The translations under genes were made by a program, and so were the position numbers. A stretch of 64,000 bases of DNA, from assembly GCA_027081115.1 (NCBI GenBank), contig JALWLD010000112.1, forward strand, positions 1-64,000, in the 5' to 3' direction. The notes below the pieces were generated by a model. That model searched no databases. It was not told where the DNA came from and worked only from the letters and a program-made list of their open reading frames with translations. Each line of letters opens with the position of its first letter. The stretch's first letter is position 1. This stretch comes from Sulfurovum sp. GTDB taxonomy: Bacteria > Campylobacterota > Campylobacteria > Campylobacterales > Sulfurovaceae. This document shows, in pieces, positions 28,838 through 38,757 of the stretch.

Positions 28838-29971
28838 TTCTTCTTCCTTAAATTCAAAGATGTCAGCTTTTGCATTATCATGATGATCCTTCACGATAGC
28901 CCCTTTACCAACCCCTTCCATCTTCAATTTCATATCAGACGGGTTGGTTGCATACTCAAGTGTTGTCTCTTCTGTAATTCTACCTTCACGAAGCAGATCA
29001 AGCAGTGCCTGGTCAAAAGTCTGTGTTCCGTAGATCTCTTTACCTTCAAAAAGTGCATCAGGAATTTCATAATCTCTGTTTTCCATAATTAGCTGTTCAA
29101 TTCTAGCTGTCTTTTTCAAAACTTCAATGGCGGCTGTTCGACCACCTTGTGTATTGGGCACCAATCTTTGGGAAATGACCCCCTCAAGCACAGAAGCCAA
29201 AGAAGCTCGGATACGATTCTGTTCCTCTTTAGAGAACATACCAATAATTCTGTCTACTGTTTCTTTTGCATCCAATGTGTGAAGGGTTGAAAAAACCAAG
29301 TGACCGGTATTGGCTGCATGTAGTGCAATATCAATAGTTTCAAGGTCTCTCATTTCCCCCACCAAAATAATATCCGGATCTTCTCTCAAGGCAGCCCTAA
29401 GTGCATCTGAAAATGAGTGTGTGTCTTGTCCTATTGCACGCTGGTTGATCAGGCAACCGCGGTCTTTGTGAATGAATTCTATGGGATCTTCAACGGTAAT
29501 AATATGCTTTTTCTCTTCTCTGTTTATCTTATCCAGGATCGCGGCAAGTGTAGTTGATTTACCAGAACCTGTAACACCGGTTACCAAGACCAAACCTCTA
29601 TGTATATCGGTAAAAGATTTAATTACTGCAGGTAGTTTAAGGTCATCAAGGGAAGCAATTTCAACAGGTATAAGACGAAAAACAGCAGAGAGGCCATCCA
29701 TCTGATAAAAATAATTCACACGAAATCTGTGTTCATCACCTAGGACATACGTAAAATCCAGATTTTTATCGGTTTTGAGACGCGCATACTGTTCTGGGGT
29801 TGTGATCTCTTTGGCAATGGCTTCTACCTCATTAGCACTCAGTGGATCCTTACCCAAGAGCCGAAGTACACCATGTATACGCACCCGCGTAATAGCACCA
29901 GATTTAAGATGAAGGTCGGATCCCTCATTACTGATCATACTTCTCAAAAAGAGTTTAAGTTTTTCTTCCAT
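28829..29971 (-). CDS. Type IV pilus retraction ATPase, PilT/PilU family
   Basis: 380 residues. N-terminal PAS-like domain with GSDLHLKSG, Walker A GVTGSGKSTTL, Asp box and Walker B in GEMRDLETI, His box in NTGHLVFSTLHT. The C-terminal GTQTFDQALLDL is closer to PilU than PilT as I remember them. It should power pilus retraction; no pilus structural gene lies in the window. Monocistronic by its promoter-poor context and the terminator overlapping its stop. Confidence 0.87.
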   Translation of the reverse strand: MEEKLKLFLRSMISNEGSDLHLKSGAITRVRIHGVLRLLGKDPLSANEVEAIAKEITTPEQYARLKTDKNLDFTYVLGDEHRFRVNYFYQMDGLSAVFRLIPVEIASLDDLKLPAVIKSFTDIHRGLVLVTGVTGSGKSTTLAAILDKINREEKKHIITVEDPIEFIHKDRGCLINQRAIGQDTHSFSDALRAALREDPDIILVGEMRDLETIDIALHAANTGHLVFSTLHTLDAKETVDRIIGMFSKEEQNRIRASLASVLEGVISQRLVPNTQGGRTAAIEVLKKTARIEQLIMENRDYEIPDALFEGKEIYGTQTFDQALLDLLREGRITEETTLEYATNPSDMKLKMEGVGKGAIVKDHHDNAKADIFEFKEEEES

Positions 29972-30021
29972 GAAACTTCCTTGTGTTTTTTACTGTTCAG
30001 CCCTCATTTACTATCGCGGTA

Positions 30022-31017
30022 CTACTTCAACTTGTCCAACATCTCCTCAAAGGCTTCTTCAAATGCTTTGAGTCCATCATTCAACAGTGTATCATAAACT
30101 TCATCCATATCAAACCCGCTGTCTGCCAGTCTGGTAAAATACCCATTGATCTCACTCTCTTCCAACGGTAGTTTGGCAGCAGTCTCTTTTTTTGCTATAT
30201 ATGCTTCTATTGTAGCCAAAGGTGCTGTATTGACCGAATGTGGTGCAAACAACTCTCTTATATAATAATCTGCTGGCAGATCATCCCCTTTTACACCTGT
30301 ACTTGCAAATAGTGTTTTGATACTTGGCGTATGGCTCTTTTCGATCATATTGTAAATTTTTGCCGCATTGTAGATACCTGTTTTGGAAACTTCGATCCCC
30401 TCACGGGCGATCTCAGCATCCAAGAGTCTGTCAAAGCGGCTTACAAACACGGAGATCACGGCTTGAATTCTACGTCCACCATCGGTTTCAAAAAGGTCAA
30501 TACCATGTTTCATTGCTTTGAGACAACGCTTGGCCTGTTCGGGAGAAAAGATCAAAGTGGCATTGACTGAGATACCTGTAGCAAGCAGTGTTTCCATTGC
30601 CTCATAGCCCGCATTTGTCGCTGGTACTTTTATCATGACATTTGGCTCGCCAATAGCAGCAAAAAGGCGTTTACCCTCTTCAATAGTACCTTGCGTATCA
30701 TTAGACAAAAATGGGTCTACTTCTATAGAGATGTATCCGTCATTACCTTCATCATAAGCAGGTCTCAAGGCCTGAGCAGCTGTACGTATATCTTCAATGG
30801 CAAGTGCTTCATACTTCTCTTTAGGTGTTTTCCCCACCAATTGTGTCAACTGCTCTTTATACGCAGGTGAAGTAGTAATGGCCGAAGCAAAGATAGATGG
30901 ATTGCTGGTTGCACCATTAATGATCTCTTTTTCGATCAATACCGAAAACTCATTTTTCAAATAGTCTCTCTCTACAAAATCCAACCATAAAGAGAAGTTT
31001 ATATCTCTATTTACCAT
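30022..31017 (-). CDS. tal: Transaldolase
   Basis: 331 residues from ATG at 31017 (MVNRDINFSLWLDF), with AAAGGAAAAAAAG upstream; this start lies inside the last codons of aat (11-base overlap). GATSNPSIFASAI near 32, IKVPATNAGYEAM holds the Schiff-base Lys, NATLIFSPEQA. The long tal form of Campylobacterota and actinobacteria. Non-oxidative pentose phosphate pathway. Confidence 0.93.
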   Translation of the reverse strand: MVNRDINFSLWLDFVERDYLKNEFSVLIEKEIINGATSNPSIFASAITTSPAYKEQLTQLVGKTPKEKYEALAIEDIRTAAQALRPAYDEGNDGYISIEVDPFLSNDTQGTIEEGKRLFAAIGEPNVMIKVPATNAGYEAMETLLATGISVNATLIFSPEQAKRCLKAMKHGIDLFETDGGRRIQAVISVFVSRFDRLLDAEIAREGIEVSKTGIYNAAKIYNMIEKSHTPSIKTLFASTGVKGDDLPADYYIRELFAPHSVNTAPLATIEAYIAKKETAAKLPLEESEINGYFTRLADSGFDMDEVYDTLLNDGLKAFEEAFEEMLDKLK

Positions 31018-31771
31018 CTTTTTTTCCTTTATTCTTTTCAGGCTCTTCATAGTGCCAACTGAAATCTTGCCAATCTCCCATATCTCCGGGCTTGATGATC
31101 GCTTCACTGAGTTCATCCAGGTACCTGTCTCTCTCAGCGATCTCTGCACCCAGACCTATCATATGATCTGTTTTCATCTGGCAATCTATAAAATCATAAC
31201 CTCTCCTACCTAAGACATCACTTAGTGCCTTAAATGCCACTTTAGATGCGTCAGGTACCAAAGAGAACATCGACTCTCCAAAAAAAACTTTTCCTATAGC
31301 CAAACCATACAAACCACCTACAAGTTTACCCTCCAAATATACCTCAACACTGTGTGCTATACACTCTTCATGCAAATGGATATAAGCTCTTTGCATATCA
31401 GGTACGATCCAAGAATTTTTCTGCCCTTCACGAGGTATATGGGCACAATAAGAGATAACCTCTTCAAAATGTTTGTCAAAGGTCACAGAAAATTTTCCAG
31501 AACGCAATACACGTCTAAATGATTTTCTTACTTTGAATTTATCAGGGTAGAGCAGAAGTCGTGGATTTGGAGACCACCACAAAATGGGATCACCTTCATT
31601 GTACCAAGGGAAAATTCCATTTCGATATGCACTTAAGAGTCGTGGGACGGAGAGATCCCCGCCATAAGCTAAAAGTCCTTCATCTGAAGTTTCACGGGGA
31701 TTGGGAAATTGGTAGGAATACCCTCTAAGTTGAGGAATAATATATTCCTCTTCATCATACATTGAAGCCAT
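31007..31771 (-). CDS. aat: Leucyl/phenylalanyl-tRNA-protein transferase
   Basis: 254 residues. FPNPRETSDEGLLAYGGDL, GIFPWYNEGDPILWWSPNPR and GGLYGLAIGKVFFGESMFS are family signatures. Adds Leu or Phe to proteins with N-terminal Lys or Arg, making N-degrons for ClpS-ClpA. Its start overlaps the clpA stop by one base. Confidence 0.95.
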   Translation of the reverse strand: MASMYDEEEYIIPQLRGYSYQFPNPRETSDEGLLAYGGDLSVPRLLSAYRNGIFPWYNEGDPILWWSPNPRLLLYPDKFKVRKSFRRVLRSGKFSVTFDKHFEEVISYCAHIPREGQKNSWIVPDMQRAYIHLHEECIAHSVEVYLEGKLVGGLYGLAIGKVFFGESMFSLVPDASKVAFKALSDVLGRRGYDFIDCQMKTDHMIGLGAEIAERDRYLDELSEAIIKPGDMGDWQDFSWHYEEPEKNKGKKDGK

Positions 31772-33960
31772 TATTTCTCTAAAAAGTCAAATAGCAATTG
31801 CTCTTTTTTATAATCTACTTTCACAGATCCACCTTTTTTCAATGCACCAAAGAGAATTTCATCTGTAAGTGCCTCTTTAATCTGTTCATCAATCACACGG
31901 GCAATATGTCTGGCACCATAACGCTCATCATAACCTTCATTGGCAAGGTAGATTTTGGTTTTTTTACTTAGTTTTACTTTCACTTTTTTAGATTTCAATA
32001 GTAGATTCAACTTATCCAACTCTATATCTACAATTTTTATCAAGGCATCAATATTGAGTGTATTGAACTCAATAGTTGCGGAAAGACGGTTTCTAAACTC
32101 AGGTGTAAAGAACGATTTTAGTGCCTTATCTGTCTTCATCGAGTTATCTTTGTTAAAGCCCATCACATTAGCTTCTTTGGTTCCTACATTGGAAGTCATA
32201 ATGAGTATGACATTTTTAAAGTCAGAAACTACACCATTATTATCTGTCAATTTGGCACCATCCATTACTTGCAGTAAAATATTCATAATGTCAGGGTGTG
32301 CCTTTTCTATTTCATCAAGCAGGAGTACAGTATGCGGATGTTTTTTAATCATTTCAGTCAACAATCCTCCCTGTTCATACCCCACATAACCAGGAGGTGC
32401 ACCAACCAAACGTGATACGGTATGTGCTTCCATATATTCAGACATATCCAAACGTTCGAAATGTACATGCATAGTCTTTGCCAACTCCGTAGCCAAAGCC
32501 GTTTTACCTACACCCGTAGGTCCCACAAAAAGAAAAGAGCCAATAGGTCTGTTCTCTCCATTTAAACCTGCATACGAACGTTTAATGGCAATGGAAAGTG
32601 CTTTAATTGCTTCATCTTGACCAATAATATGTTTCTGAAGGTCTTTCTCTAACATCTTCAGTTTTTTAGTATCATCTGTACCAATCACCGTAGAAGGAAG
32701 CTTCATGATTTTTGCCATACTCGCTTCAATATCTTTAGGTTTTACCGTCACGTCTTTTTGCCCTCTAAGCATAAAGTGTGCACCCACTTCATCAATGATA
32801 TCCATCGCTTTATCCGGTAAAAATCTGTCATGCAGATATTTTACAGAGAGATCTATAGCAGACTGTAAAGCAGCATCGGTAAATTGAATATGATGATATG
32901 CCTCATACTTATGCTGAATACCTTTAAGAATGGTAAAAGTATCTTCCACACTCGGCTCCTCTACATCAATTTTGGCAAAACGTCTGCTCAAGGCTTTATC
33001 TTTGTCAAAAAAGTTTCTGTATTCTGCATAGGTTGTTGCACCAATACATTTCAAGTCGCCACGTGCCAATGCCGGCTTTAGAAGGTTGGAAGCATCCATA
33101 GACCCTCCACTTGTCGCACCAGCACCTACCATAGTATGAATTTCATCGATGAACAAGATGGCGTCATCCAGGGCAGACAACTCCTTAATGATCCCTTTCA
33201 AACGTTTCTCAAAATCTCCCCGATACTTTGTACCCGCGACCAAAGCACCCATGTCTAAAGCAAAAACTTTTGAGTCCTTGATAATATCAGGAACTTCCCC
33301 TTCAGAGATCTTCAAAGCCAAACCTTCAGCAATAGCTGTTTTACCTACACCAGGCTCCCCTACAAGCAGTGGGTTATTTTTCTTACGACGACAGAGAGTT
33401 TGCATGACACGCTCTATCTCATCTACACGTCCTACCACAGGGTCTATTTTCCCTGTCTCTGCCAAGGCAACCAGTTCAATCGTAAACTGATCAAGCAGGC
33501 TTTCCTCTTTTTTTTCTTTTTTCTGTTCTCCCTCATTGGCAACGGTTGAGTGAGAGATCACTTCAAGTATATCTACTCTGGAAATATCTTCTTTTTTCAT
33601 CAAGTAGACAGCATACGAGTGTTCCTGCATAAAAATAGCTGCCAACATATCACCAATACTCGCTTCAGTACGTCCCGAAGAGTGTATATGTGTCATCATA
33701 TCATTAATGGCACGCGAGAGTGCCACTGTTTCGAAAGGTTCCACTGCCTCTTTTAAAGAAGGAATAGTTTTATTCATATGCTCCACGATTCCCTCTTCGA
33801 GCATTTCAAGATTGGCATCAAGCAAGGAGAGTACTTCTATACCCTCTTCACTTTTCACGATAGAGAGAAAAACATGTTCTACAGTCAGGTATTCATGTCT
33901 GTTCTCTTTGGCGTAACGCACGGCATTTTTAAATACATCATTTAACGCTATACTAATCAT
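31771..33960 (-). CDS. clpA: ATP-dependent Clp protease ATP-binding subunit ClpA
   Basis: 729 residues. Clp-N domain (1-150), first AAA+ ([15 protein letters not shown]), second AAA+ ([15 protein letters not shown]) and a C-terminal IGF/LGF-type ClpP-docking region seen as FGALKKGG near the end. Unfolds substrates for ClpP; ClpP is not in the window. The gene starts nine bases after clpS. Confidence 0.95.
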   Translation of the reverse strand: MISIALNDVFKNAVRYAKENRHEYLTVEHVFLSIVKSEEGIEVLSLLDANLEMLEEGIVEHMNKTIPSLKEAVEPFETVALSRAINDMMTHIHSSGRTEASIGDMLAAIFMQEHSYAVYLMKKEDISRVDILEVISHSTVANEGEQKKEKKEESLLDQFTIELVALAETGKIDPVVGRVDEIERVMQTLCRRKKNNPLLVGEPGVGKTAIAEGLALKISEGEVPDIIKDSKVFALDMGALVAGTKYRGDFEKRLKGIIKELSALDDAILFIDEIHTMVGAGATSGGSMDASNLLKPALARGDLKCIGATTYAEYRNFFDKDKALSRRFAKIDVEEPSVEDTFTILKGIQHKYEAYHHIQFTDAALQSAIDLSVKYLHDRFLPDKAMDIIDEVGAHFMLRGQKDVTVKPKDIEASMAKIMKLPSTVIGTDDTKKLKMLEKDLQKHIIGQDEAIKALSIAIKRSYAGLNGENRPIGSFLFVGPTGVGKTALATELAKTMHVHFERLDMSEYMEAHTVSRLVGAPPGYVGYEQGGLLTEMIKKHPHTVLLLDEIEKAHPDIMNILLQVMDGAKLTDNNGVVSDFKNVILIMTSNVGTKEANVMGFNKDNSMKTDKALKSFFTPEFRNRLSATIEFNTLNIDALIKIVDIELDKLNLLLKSKKVKVKLSKKTKIYLANEGYDERYGARHIARVIDEQIKEALTDEILFGALKKGGSVKVDYKKEQLLFDFLEK

Positions 33961-33969
33961 ATGAGTCCT

Positions 33970-34269
33970 TTAGGCGTCTTCTTCTATGGTTGCAAGTAAG
34001 GGAAATTCATTCTCTTTTGCAAGCTGTTTGACCTGCTCTGCTTTTGTCTGCGCAATCTCAAAAGTATACACACCGCACACTGCTTTGTTTTTTTTATGTA
34101 TCTGCAGCATGATCTGCTCTGCCTGGGCCTTTGTTTTATGGAAAATACGCATCAATATATCGACCACAAAATCCATACTTGTGTAGTCATCATTGTGCAA
34201 GAGTACTTTAAACATTCTTGGTTCTTCAAGCTCCAGAGCAAAATCCAACTCTTCTTCAAACTTTGGCAT
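33970..34269 (-). CDS. clpS: ClpS adaptor
   Basis: 99 residues. MFKVLLHNDDYTSMDFVV and the later AVCGVYTFEIAQTK are the substrate-pocket motifs of ClpS. Delivers N-degron proteins to ClpA. First gene of clpS-clpA-aat-tal. Confidence 0.95.
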   Translation of the reverse strand: MPKFEEELDFALELEEPRMFKVLLHNDDYTSMDFVVDILMRIFHKTKAQAEQIMLQIHKKNKAVCGVYTFEIAQTKAEQVKQLAKENEFPLLATIEEDA

Positions 34270-34294
34270 TAGTATCCTTAAATCGTCTTTCTAC

Positions 34295-34304
34295 TATAAT
34301 TGTA
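34295..34304. promoter_or_regulatory. Overlapping divergent -10 elements of bioD and clpS
   Basis: TATAAT on plus (34295-34300, toward bioD) shares bases with TACAAT on minus (34299-34304, toward clpS). If both are real the two promoters compete for polymerase. Confidence 0.4.
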
Positions 34305-34338
34305 TCAAAAAATATCATGAATTATAAAGGAATTGTGT

Positions 34339-34971
34339 ATGTCTACGCTTTTTATTACAGCAACCGGTACCAACGTGGGTAAAACCCATACCACCCTGCA
34401 ACTCCTAAAGAGGCTCTCAGAGCAAGGACATAAAGTCGGGGTCTATAAACCCATCGAAACCGGAGTGACAGAGACAGCTCCTGATGCAAGTGTACTACTT
34501 GAAGCTTGTAAAAAGGTAAACAAGAACTTTGAAAGCTTCAATGTTGAAGATATTACCGCTTATACCTTCCCTCTTCCTGCAGCACCTTTTTGTGCAGACC
34601 AAGAGCATGAGATAGACCTCAAAAGCATTATAGACAAACATGAAACACTTTCAAAACTATGTGATATTCTTTTGGTTGAAGGAGCAGGAGGACTTATGGT
34701 TCCCATAACTAAAGAGTACATGGTCATCAATCTTATTAAAGATCTGAGTGCCAAAACCCTTTTAGTCACACCAAGCAGACTGGGGTGCATCAATGACACC
34801 ATCCTCTCCATTATGGCGCTTAAAACCTTTGACATCGACTTTGACTGGTGTGTAAACCTCTATGAAGACAAAGAAGAGTTTAGCGAAGTCACACAGCCCT
34901 ATTATGATGCAGTGTTTCCAAAATGGTGGAGTATTGAAAATGGGTTAAACAAATTTATAAAGCATCTTTAA
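34339..34971 (+). CDS. bioD: Dethiobiotin synthase
   Basis: 210 residues from ATG at 34339 (MSTLFITATGTNVGKTHTT), with AAAGGA seven bases upstream; a TTG two codons earlier is less likely. P-loop TATGTNVGKT, PIETGV and LVEGAGGLMVP mark the ATP and carboxylation site. Makes dethiobiotin from DAPA. No other bio gene in the window. Confidence 0.95.
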   Translation: MSTLFITATGTNVGKTHTTLQLLKRLSEQGHKVGVYKPIETGVTETAPDASVLLEACKKVNKNFESFNVEDITAYTFPLPAAPFCADQEHEIDLKSIIDKHETLSKLCDILLVEGAGGLMVPITKEYMVINLIKDLSAKTLLVTPSRLGCINDTILSIMALKTFDIDFDWCVNLYEDKEEFSEVTQPYYDAVFPKWWSIENGLNKFIKHL

Positions 34972-35096
34972 TTTTTTTAAAAATAGTTTAATAATTTTCA
35001 TTGATCCATCCTTTTCTAAATATATTTTACCATTGATTGGTTATAATCATATCATTATTATCCGTTACATTATAAAGACGGATATCAAGGATACCC

Positions 35097-35972
35097 ATGC
35101 AACACCTCATTGACACCAATGATTTTTCCGATGCACAGATAGCACAGCTCTTACAAGATGCCAAAATATTTAAATCCAAACGTCCTATCCAATTACTTCG
35201 TGACAGACTCTTTATTACCCTTTTCTTTGAGGCTTCTACCCGTACACGAAGCTCTTTTGAAGTTGCTGCCAAAAAACTGGGGGCTGCAGTGGTACATCTA
35301 GACCCTTCTCGATCTTCTACAAAAAAAGGGGAAAGTCTGGAAGACACCTTTGCCAATCTCTGTGCTATGGAACCTGATGCCGTCATCATCCGTCACTCTG
35401 ACAATGAAGCTCCAGGTATGCTTGCTGACATGGAAATGACACCGGTCATCAATGCCGGTGCAGGTAACTACGCGCACCCTACACAGGCACTGCTTGATCT
35501 CTTTACCATGGTAGAACACTTTGGCGATGTCAAGGGAAAAACGATTGCTATTGTGGGAGATATTATATCCTCGCGTGTGGCAAGTTCGGGTATCCGTCTT
35601 TTCACACGTATGGGTATGCATGTGATTCTTGTTGCACCTCAGCCTTTCATGCCAAAAAGTGACCTGCCTCAGTATGAACATTTGGCAGATGTTATAGAAA
35701 AAGTAGATGTCATCATGTCACTCAGAGCACAACTTGAACGTCACTCTGCACCAATTTTTGACAATTACAATGAATACTCAAGACACTACTGCATCGACCG
35801 TGAACGTTTAGATGAAAAAGAGATATTACTCTTACATCCAGGTCCGGTCATGAGAAACATAGACATTTCTGATGAAATGCTGGAAGACCCGCGTTGTAAA
35901 GTCTTGGAGCAGGTTAAAAATGGAGTCTATATGCGTATGGCCATTTTAAAACTGTTGCTTTTAGATTCGTAG
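35097..35972 (+). CDS. pyrB: Aspartate carbamoyltransferase catalytic chain
   Basis: 291 residues. Carbamoyl-phosphate site FFEASTRTRSSFE, SSTKKGESLEDT, HPTQALLDLFTM and LLHPGPVMRN. Second step of pyrimidine synthesis. No pyrI nearby. Followed after 23 bases by pabB. Confidence 0.95.
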   Translation: MQHLIDTNDFSDAQIAQLLQDAKIFKSKRPIQLLRDRLFITLFFEASTRTRSSFEVAAKKLGAAVVHLDPSRSSTKKGESLEDTFANLCAMEPDAVIIRHSDNEAPGMLADMEMTPVINAGAGNYAHPTQALLDLFTMVEHFGDVKGKTIAIVGDIISSRVASSGIRLFTRMGMHVILVAPQPFMPKSDLPQYEHLADVIEKVDVIMSLRAQLERHSAPIFDNYNEYSRHYCIDRERLDEKEILLLHPGPVMRNIDISDEMLEDPRCKVLEQVKNGVYMRMAILKLLLLDS

Positions 35973-35995
35973 ATGAGACTACACGGTTTTATTGA

Positions 35996-36967
35996 ATGAG
36001 TTGGCTCAATCAAGAAAAAGGATTTGATACCATCAACACATTGGGTCAAAATCGTACTCCCTTTCTTTTTATCCTCTCTTATGACAAAAAAAAGATCTTT
36101 GCCAAACCGCTGGATGCACTTGGTGATGACGTTTACTATAAACTTGAAAAGAAGCGTAACTACCCTGTACAAAAAAGAGGAAAATCCTTTACCTTCTCTA
36201 AATCTCCTGTCTCGTTTCTACAGTACAAAAAAGCCTTTGAACACATTCTTGTAGAGATACGTTCAGGCAATACCTACCTGTTAAACCTGACTTTTGAGAC
36301 CCCTATAGAGAGCAGTTTTGATCTCAAAGAGATCTTTACCTATGCCAAAGCCAAATTCAAACTCTATTTTAAAGGAGAATTCATCTGTTTCTCTCCTGAG
36401 CGTTTTATTGAGATAGAAAACAATACCATTGCGACCTACCCCATGAAAGGAACTATAGATGCAAATATTCCTCATGCCAAAGAGACTATAGAGAACGATG
36501 AGAAAGAGACAGCCGAACATGTCATGATCGTAGACCTGATGCGAAATGATCTGGGTATCGTAGGTTCGGAAGTCAAAGTAGAAAAATTCCGCTATATAGA
36601 GAAAATCAAAGCGGGGAACAAAGAATTGCTTCAAGTCTCTTCAAAGATCACTGCCACCCTGCCAAAACATTGGCACAATGAAATTGGTACACTACTGGAC
36701 AACATTACACCAGCAGGCTCCATTACAGGTACGCCTAAAAAAAGTACCATTGACATTATCTCCTGTACTGAAAACTATGAAAGAGGATTTTACACAGGGA
36801 TCTTTGGTATCTTTGACGGAGAGTCACTTCACTCCGCAGTGATGATACGTTTCATAGAACAAAAAGAAGGAAAATACTTCTATAAAAGTGGTGGTGGCAT
36901 TACCATCGATTCTGATACCTACAGCGAATATGAAGAACTCTTAGATAAGATCTACTTACCTTTTTAG
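35996..36967 (+). CDS. pabB: Aminodeoxychorismate synthase component I
   Basis: 323 residues, the short PabB of Campylobacterota lacking the full N-terminal domain. Chorismate-binding motifs: YPMKGTIDANIP, VDLMRNDLGIVGSEV, GSITGTPKKSTI and the GGGITIDSD close. Makes 4-amino-4-deoxychorismate for folate. Its stop overlaps the convergent lipoprotein gene by four bases. Confidence 0.9.
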   Translation: MSWLNQEKGFDTINTLGQNRTPFLFILSYDKKKIFAKPLDALGDDVYYKLEKKRNYPVQKRGKSFTFSKSPVSFLQYKKAFEHILVEIRSGNTYLLNLTFETPIESSFDLKEIFTYAKAKFKLYFKGEFICFSPERFIEIENNTIATYPMKGTIDANIPHAKETIENDEKETAEHVMIVDLMRNDLGIVGSEVKVEKFRYIEKIKAGNKELLQVSSKITATLPKHWHNEIGTLLDNITPAGSITGTPKKSTIDIISCTENYERGFYTGIFGIFDGESLHSAVMIRFIEQKEGKYFYKSGGGITIDSDTYSEYEELLDKIYLPF

Positions 36968-37479
36968 ATCTCATGCTCTTTTCTGTGTTTCCACTTGTAT
37001 CTTTTGTCTTCTTTCACTTTTGAAAAATACAATGCCCCAGGCTTTCTCCAGGGGTCAATGATGATACCATGCATCACCGGTTCTCCTTTGGCAGAGACCA
37101 CAAGAACATTGTGCTCAAAAAAGTATTTTCCCTGATCTGCTACTAAAAGATGAAATGTAAAATGTGCATACTCTTGTTTTTTAAAATAGAGATAAAGCGC
37201 ATTACTCCACTCATAACACAACCCCTGCTCTTTTAATCCAACATTGATGAGGAAATTGTTCATATGGGGTTCAAAAACCGGATCAAATTTTTTTCTGAGC
37301 AGTTTAGTTTGGCCATAGATCTCAATAGCCAGTGACTGAGCCTCTTCATGAGAGATATTAGAAGACAGGCTTTGAAGAGTACATGTGAGTGATTGCCTGT
37401 TTGTCGAGGCATCCAATGTATCTCTACTACATGCCAATAGAAAAAATATAATACCTATGCTAAGTAAAAACTTGTACAT
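36964..37479 (-). CDS. Lipoprotein with a possible Cys-His-Asp triad
   Basis: 171 residues. Lipobox FLLAC, Cys17. Later, GLCYEWSNALY (Cys88), FFEHNVLVVSA (His123) and IIIDPWRKPG (Asp142) occur in the order and spacing of papain-like/transglutaminase-type cysteine hydrolases, with the bulky residues after each one typical of that fold. No family recognised; activity is inference. Overlaps the rhomboid gene by 20 bases, so co-translated with it. Confidence 0.7.
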   Translation of the reverse strand: MYKFLLSIGIIFFLLACSRDTLDASTNRQSLTCTLQSLSSNISHEEAQSLAIEIYGQTKLLRKKFDPVFEPHMNNFLINVGLKEQGLCYEWSNALYLYFKKQEYAHFTFHLLVADQGKYFFEHNVLVVSAKGEPVMHGIIIDPWRKPGALYFSKVKEDKRYKWKHRKEHEI

Positions 37480-38140
37480 AGTAAGAAGGAAGATACTGTA
37501 TTACAGCAAGAACTAAAAAAGACATAGCAAGAGAAAATCCCAAAAACCATTTTGGATTTTTTGAAATAACAAAACCACCAATGAGCCCTATGACAAGTCC
37601 GCCAATATGTGCAGAGACATCTATGGAAGGGATAGAAAGCCCCAATACAAGGTTGAGCCCTAACACTATTCCAAAATCTTTCATAAAAGCTTTGGAGTGC
37701 TCTTCTATTTTGTTACGATGTGCCAGAAAAAATCCTGCTAAAGCACCAAAAATACCAAAGATAGCTCCTGATGCACCAACTCCTACAGAGTTTGGATGCA
37801 TATAGAGTGATGCCAAACCACCCAGCAAACCAGAGAAAAGATAGATCGATATATACGCTTTTCTCTCAAAGTAAAGCTCTACACCACGTCCTATGAGGTA
37901 AAGAGAAAACATATTCATAAGTATATGTGTCATACCTCCATGCAAGAACATGGCAGTTAAGAGTCTCCACCACTCACCCTTAAGTACAACTAGAGGTCCC
38001 CATAGTGCACCCATGTTAACAAGGGTTTCCATATCCATATCGATGATATTGCCAGAGAAAAGTGCCGAAAAAATATAAGCTATGACATTAACGACTATAA
38101 TGCCATAGGTTAAAGGATAGGCTTTAAATGTTTGTAGCAT
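37460..38140 (-). CDS. Rhomboid-family intramembrane serine protease
   Basis: 226 residues with about seven hydrophobic segments. Catalytic Ser in GVGASGAIFGIFGA, catalytic His in DVSAHIGGLVIGL, and MFLHGGMTHILMNMFSLY with the conserved His/Asn of the L1/TM2 region. Cleaves membrane proteins; the substrate is unknown. Starts one base before the end of the upstream hypothetical gene's stop region. Confidence 0.92.
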   Translation of the reverse strand: MLQTFKAYPLTYGIIVVNVIAYIFSALFSGNIIDMDMETLVNMGALWGPLVVLKGEWWRLLTAMFLHGGMTHILMNMFSLYLIGRGVELYFERKAYISIYLFSGLLGGLASLYMHPNSVGVGASGAIFGIFGALAGFFLAHRNKIEEHSKAFMKDFGIVLGLNLVLGLSIPSIDVSAHIGGLVIGLIGGFVISKNPKWFLGFSLAMSFLVLAVIQYLPSYYVQVFT

Positions 38141-38524
38141 CTACCCGTAAATAGCTTCCGCAAATATCACACCATCAATACCACCTCTGGCTATCTTGGC
38201 AATCTCTTTTGCATTGTGTATCAGTACCAAAACACGTGCATCAAACAGATACTCTTGTGCAATAGGCTGAATCATCAATGCCATATCTTCTTCACACACC
38301 ATATATTTTGCGCCAAGGGCATTGGCAAAAAGTGCATCATCTAAAGAGGTAGTAACCACTGCATAGGCAATACTGTTTCCTTGACAATATTGCGCAAAAG
38401 TATGTGAATCTACTAAAGGCTCCAGCAAAACAACCTCATCTGCCTGTGCATTTTTAATATCTTCAATCGAAAATACCTTACGAAGTTTTTGACTTTTTAT
38501 CCATGGATGACCAATAATTAACAT
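38141..38524 (-). CDS. Hypothetical protein, Campylobacterota-type
   Basis: 127 residues, no membrane segment or signal. Alternating alpha/beta pattern (EVVLLEPL, AYAVVTTSLDDALFANAL, ARVLVLIHNAKEIAKIA, GGIDGVIFAEAIYG) suggests a small Rossmann-like or TIM-barrel-fragment fold. I do not recognise the family. Directly upstream of rhomboid, without a gap. Confidence 0.75.
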   Translation of the reverse strand: MLIIGHPWIKSQKLRKVFSIEDIKNAQADEVVLLEPLVDSHTFAQYCQGNSIAYAVVTTSLDDALFANALGAKYMVCEEDMALMIQPIAQEYLFDARVLVLIHNAKEIAKIARGGIDGVIFAEAIYG

Positions 38525-38541
38525 ATGCTACTCCTTTTTAT

Positions 38542-38757
38542 TTATTTATCTGCACACTCATCACAATAGTACTTGCCATGAATAAGGATGCTCTCTTTCA
38601 CTGTTACATAGGTACTGCATTTTTCACACTCTACCAAAGTATCTTCATCAAGCTTTTTTTCTGACTGACTCTTGCCACCAATTGTAGGGAGTTTACCTCC
38701 AAAAAATTTATAAATGAAGTAACCCGCTACTGCAAATATTATAAGTTTTAAGATCAT
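38542..38757 (-). CDS. Small membrane protein with zinc ribbon, PP0621-like
   Basis: 71 residues. One N-terminal helix ([17 protein letters not shown]), a charged linker and a two-pair Cys motif CEKCSTYV...YYCDECADK, resembling PP0621-family proteins. Start overlaps the rsmG stop by four bases (ATGA). Function unknown. Confidence 0.8.
   Translation of the reverse strand: MILKLIIFAVAGYFIYKFFGGKLPTIGGKSQSEKKLDEDTLVECEKCSTYVTVKESILIHGKYYCDECADK

Noticed and set aside
34996-35096. tRNA-like or attenuator structure before pyrB
   Set aside because: No cloverleaf and no convincing hairpin with U-tract; only an AT-rich spacer with AAGGAT ribosome site.
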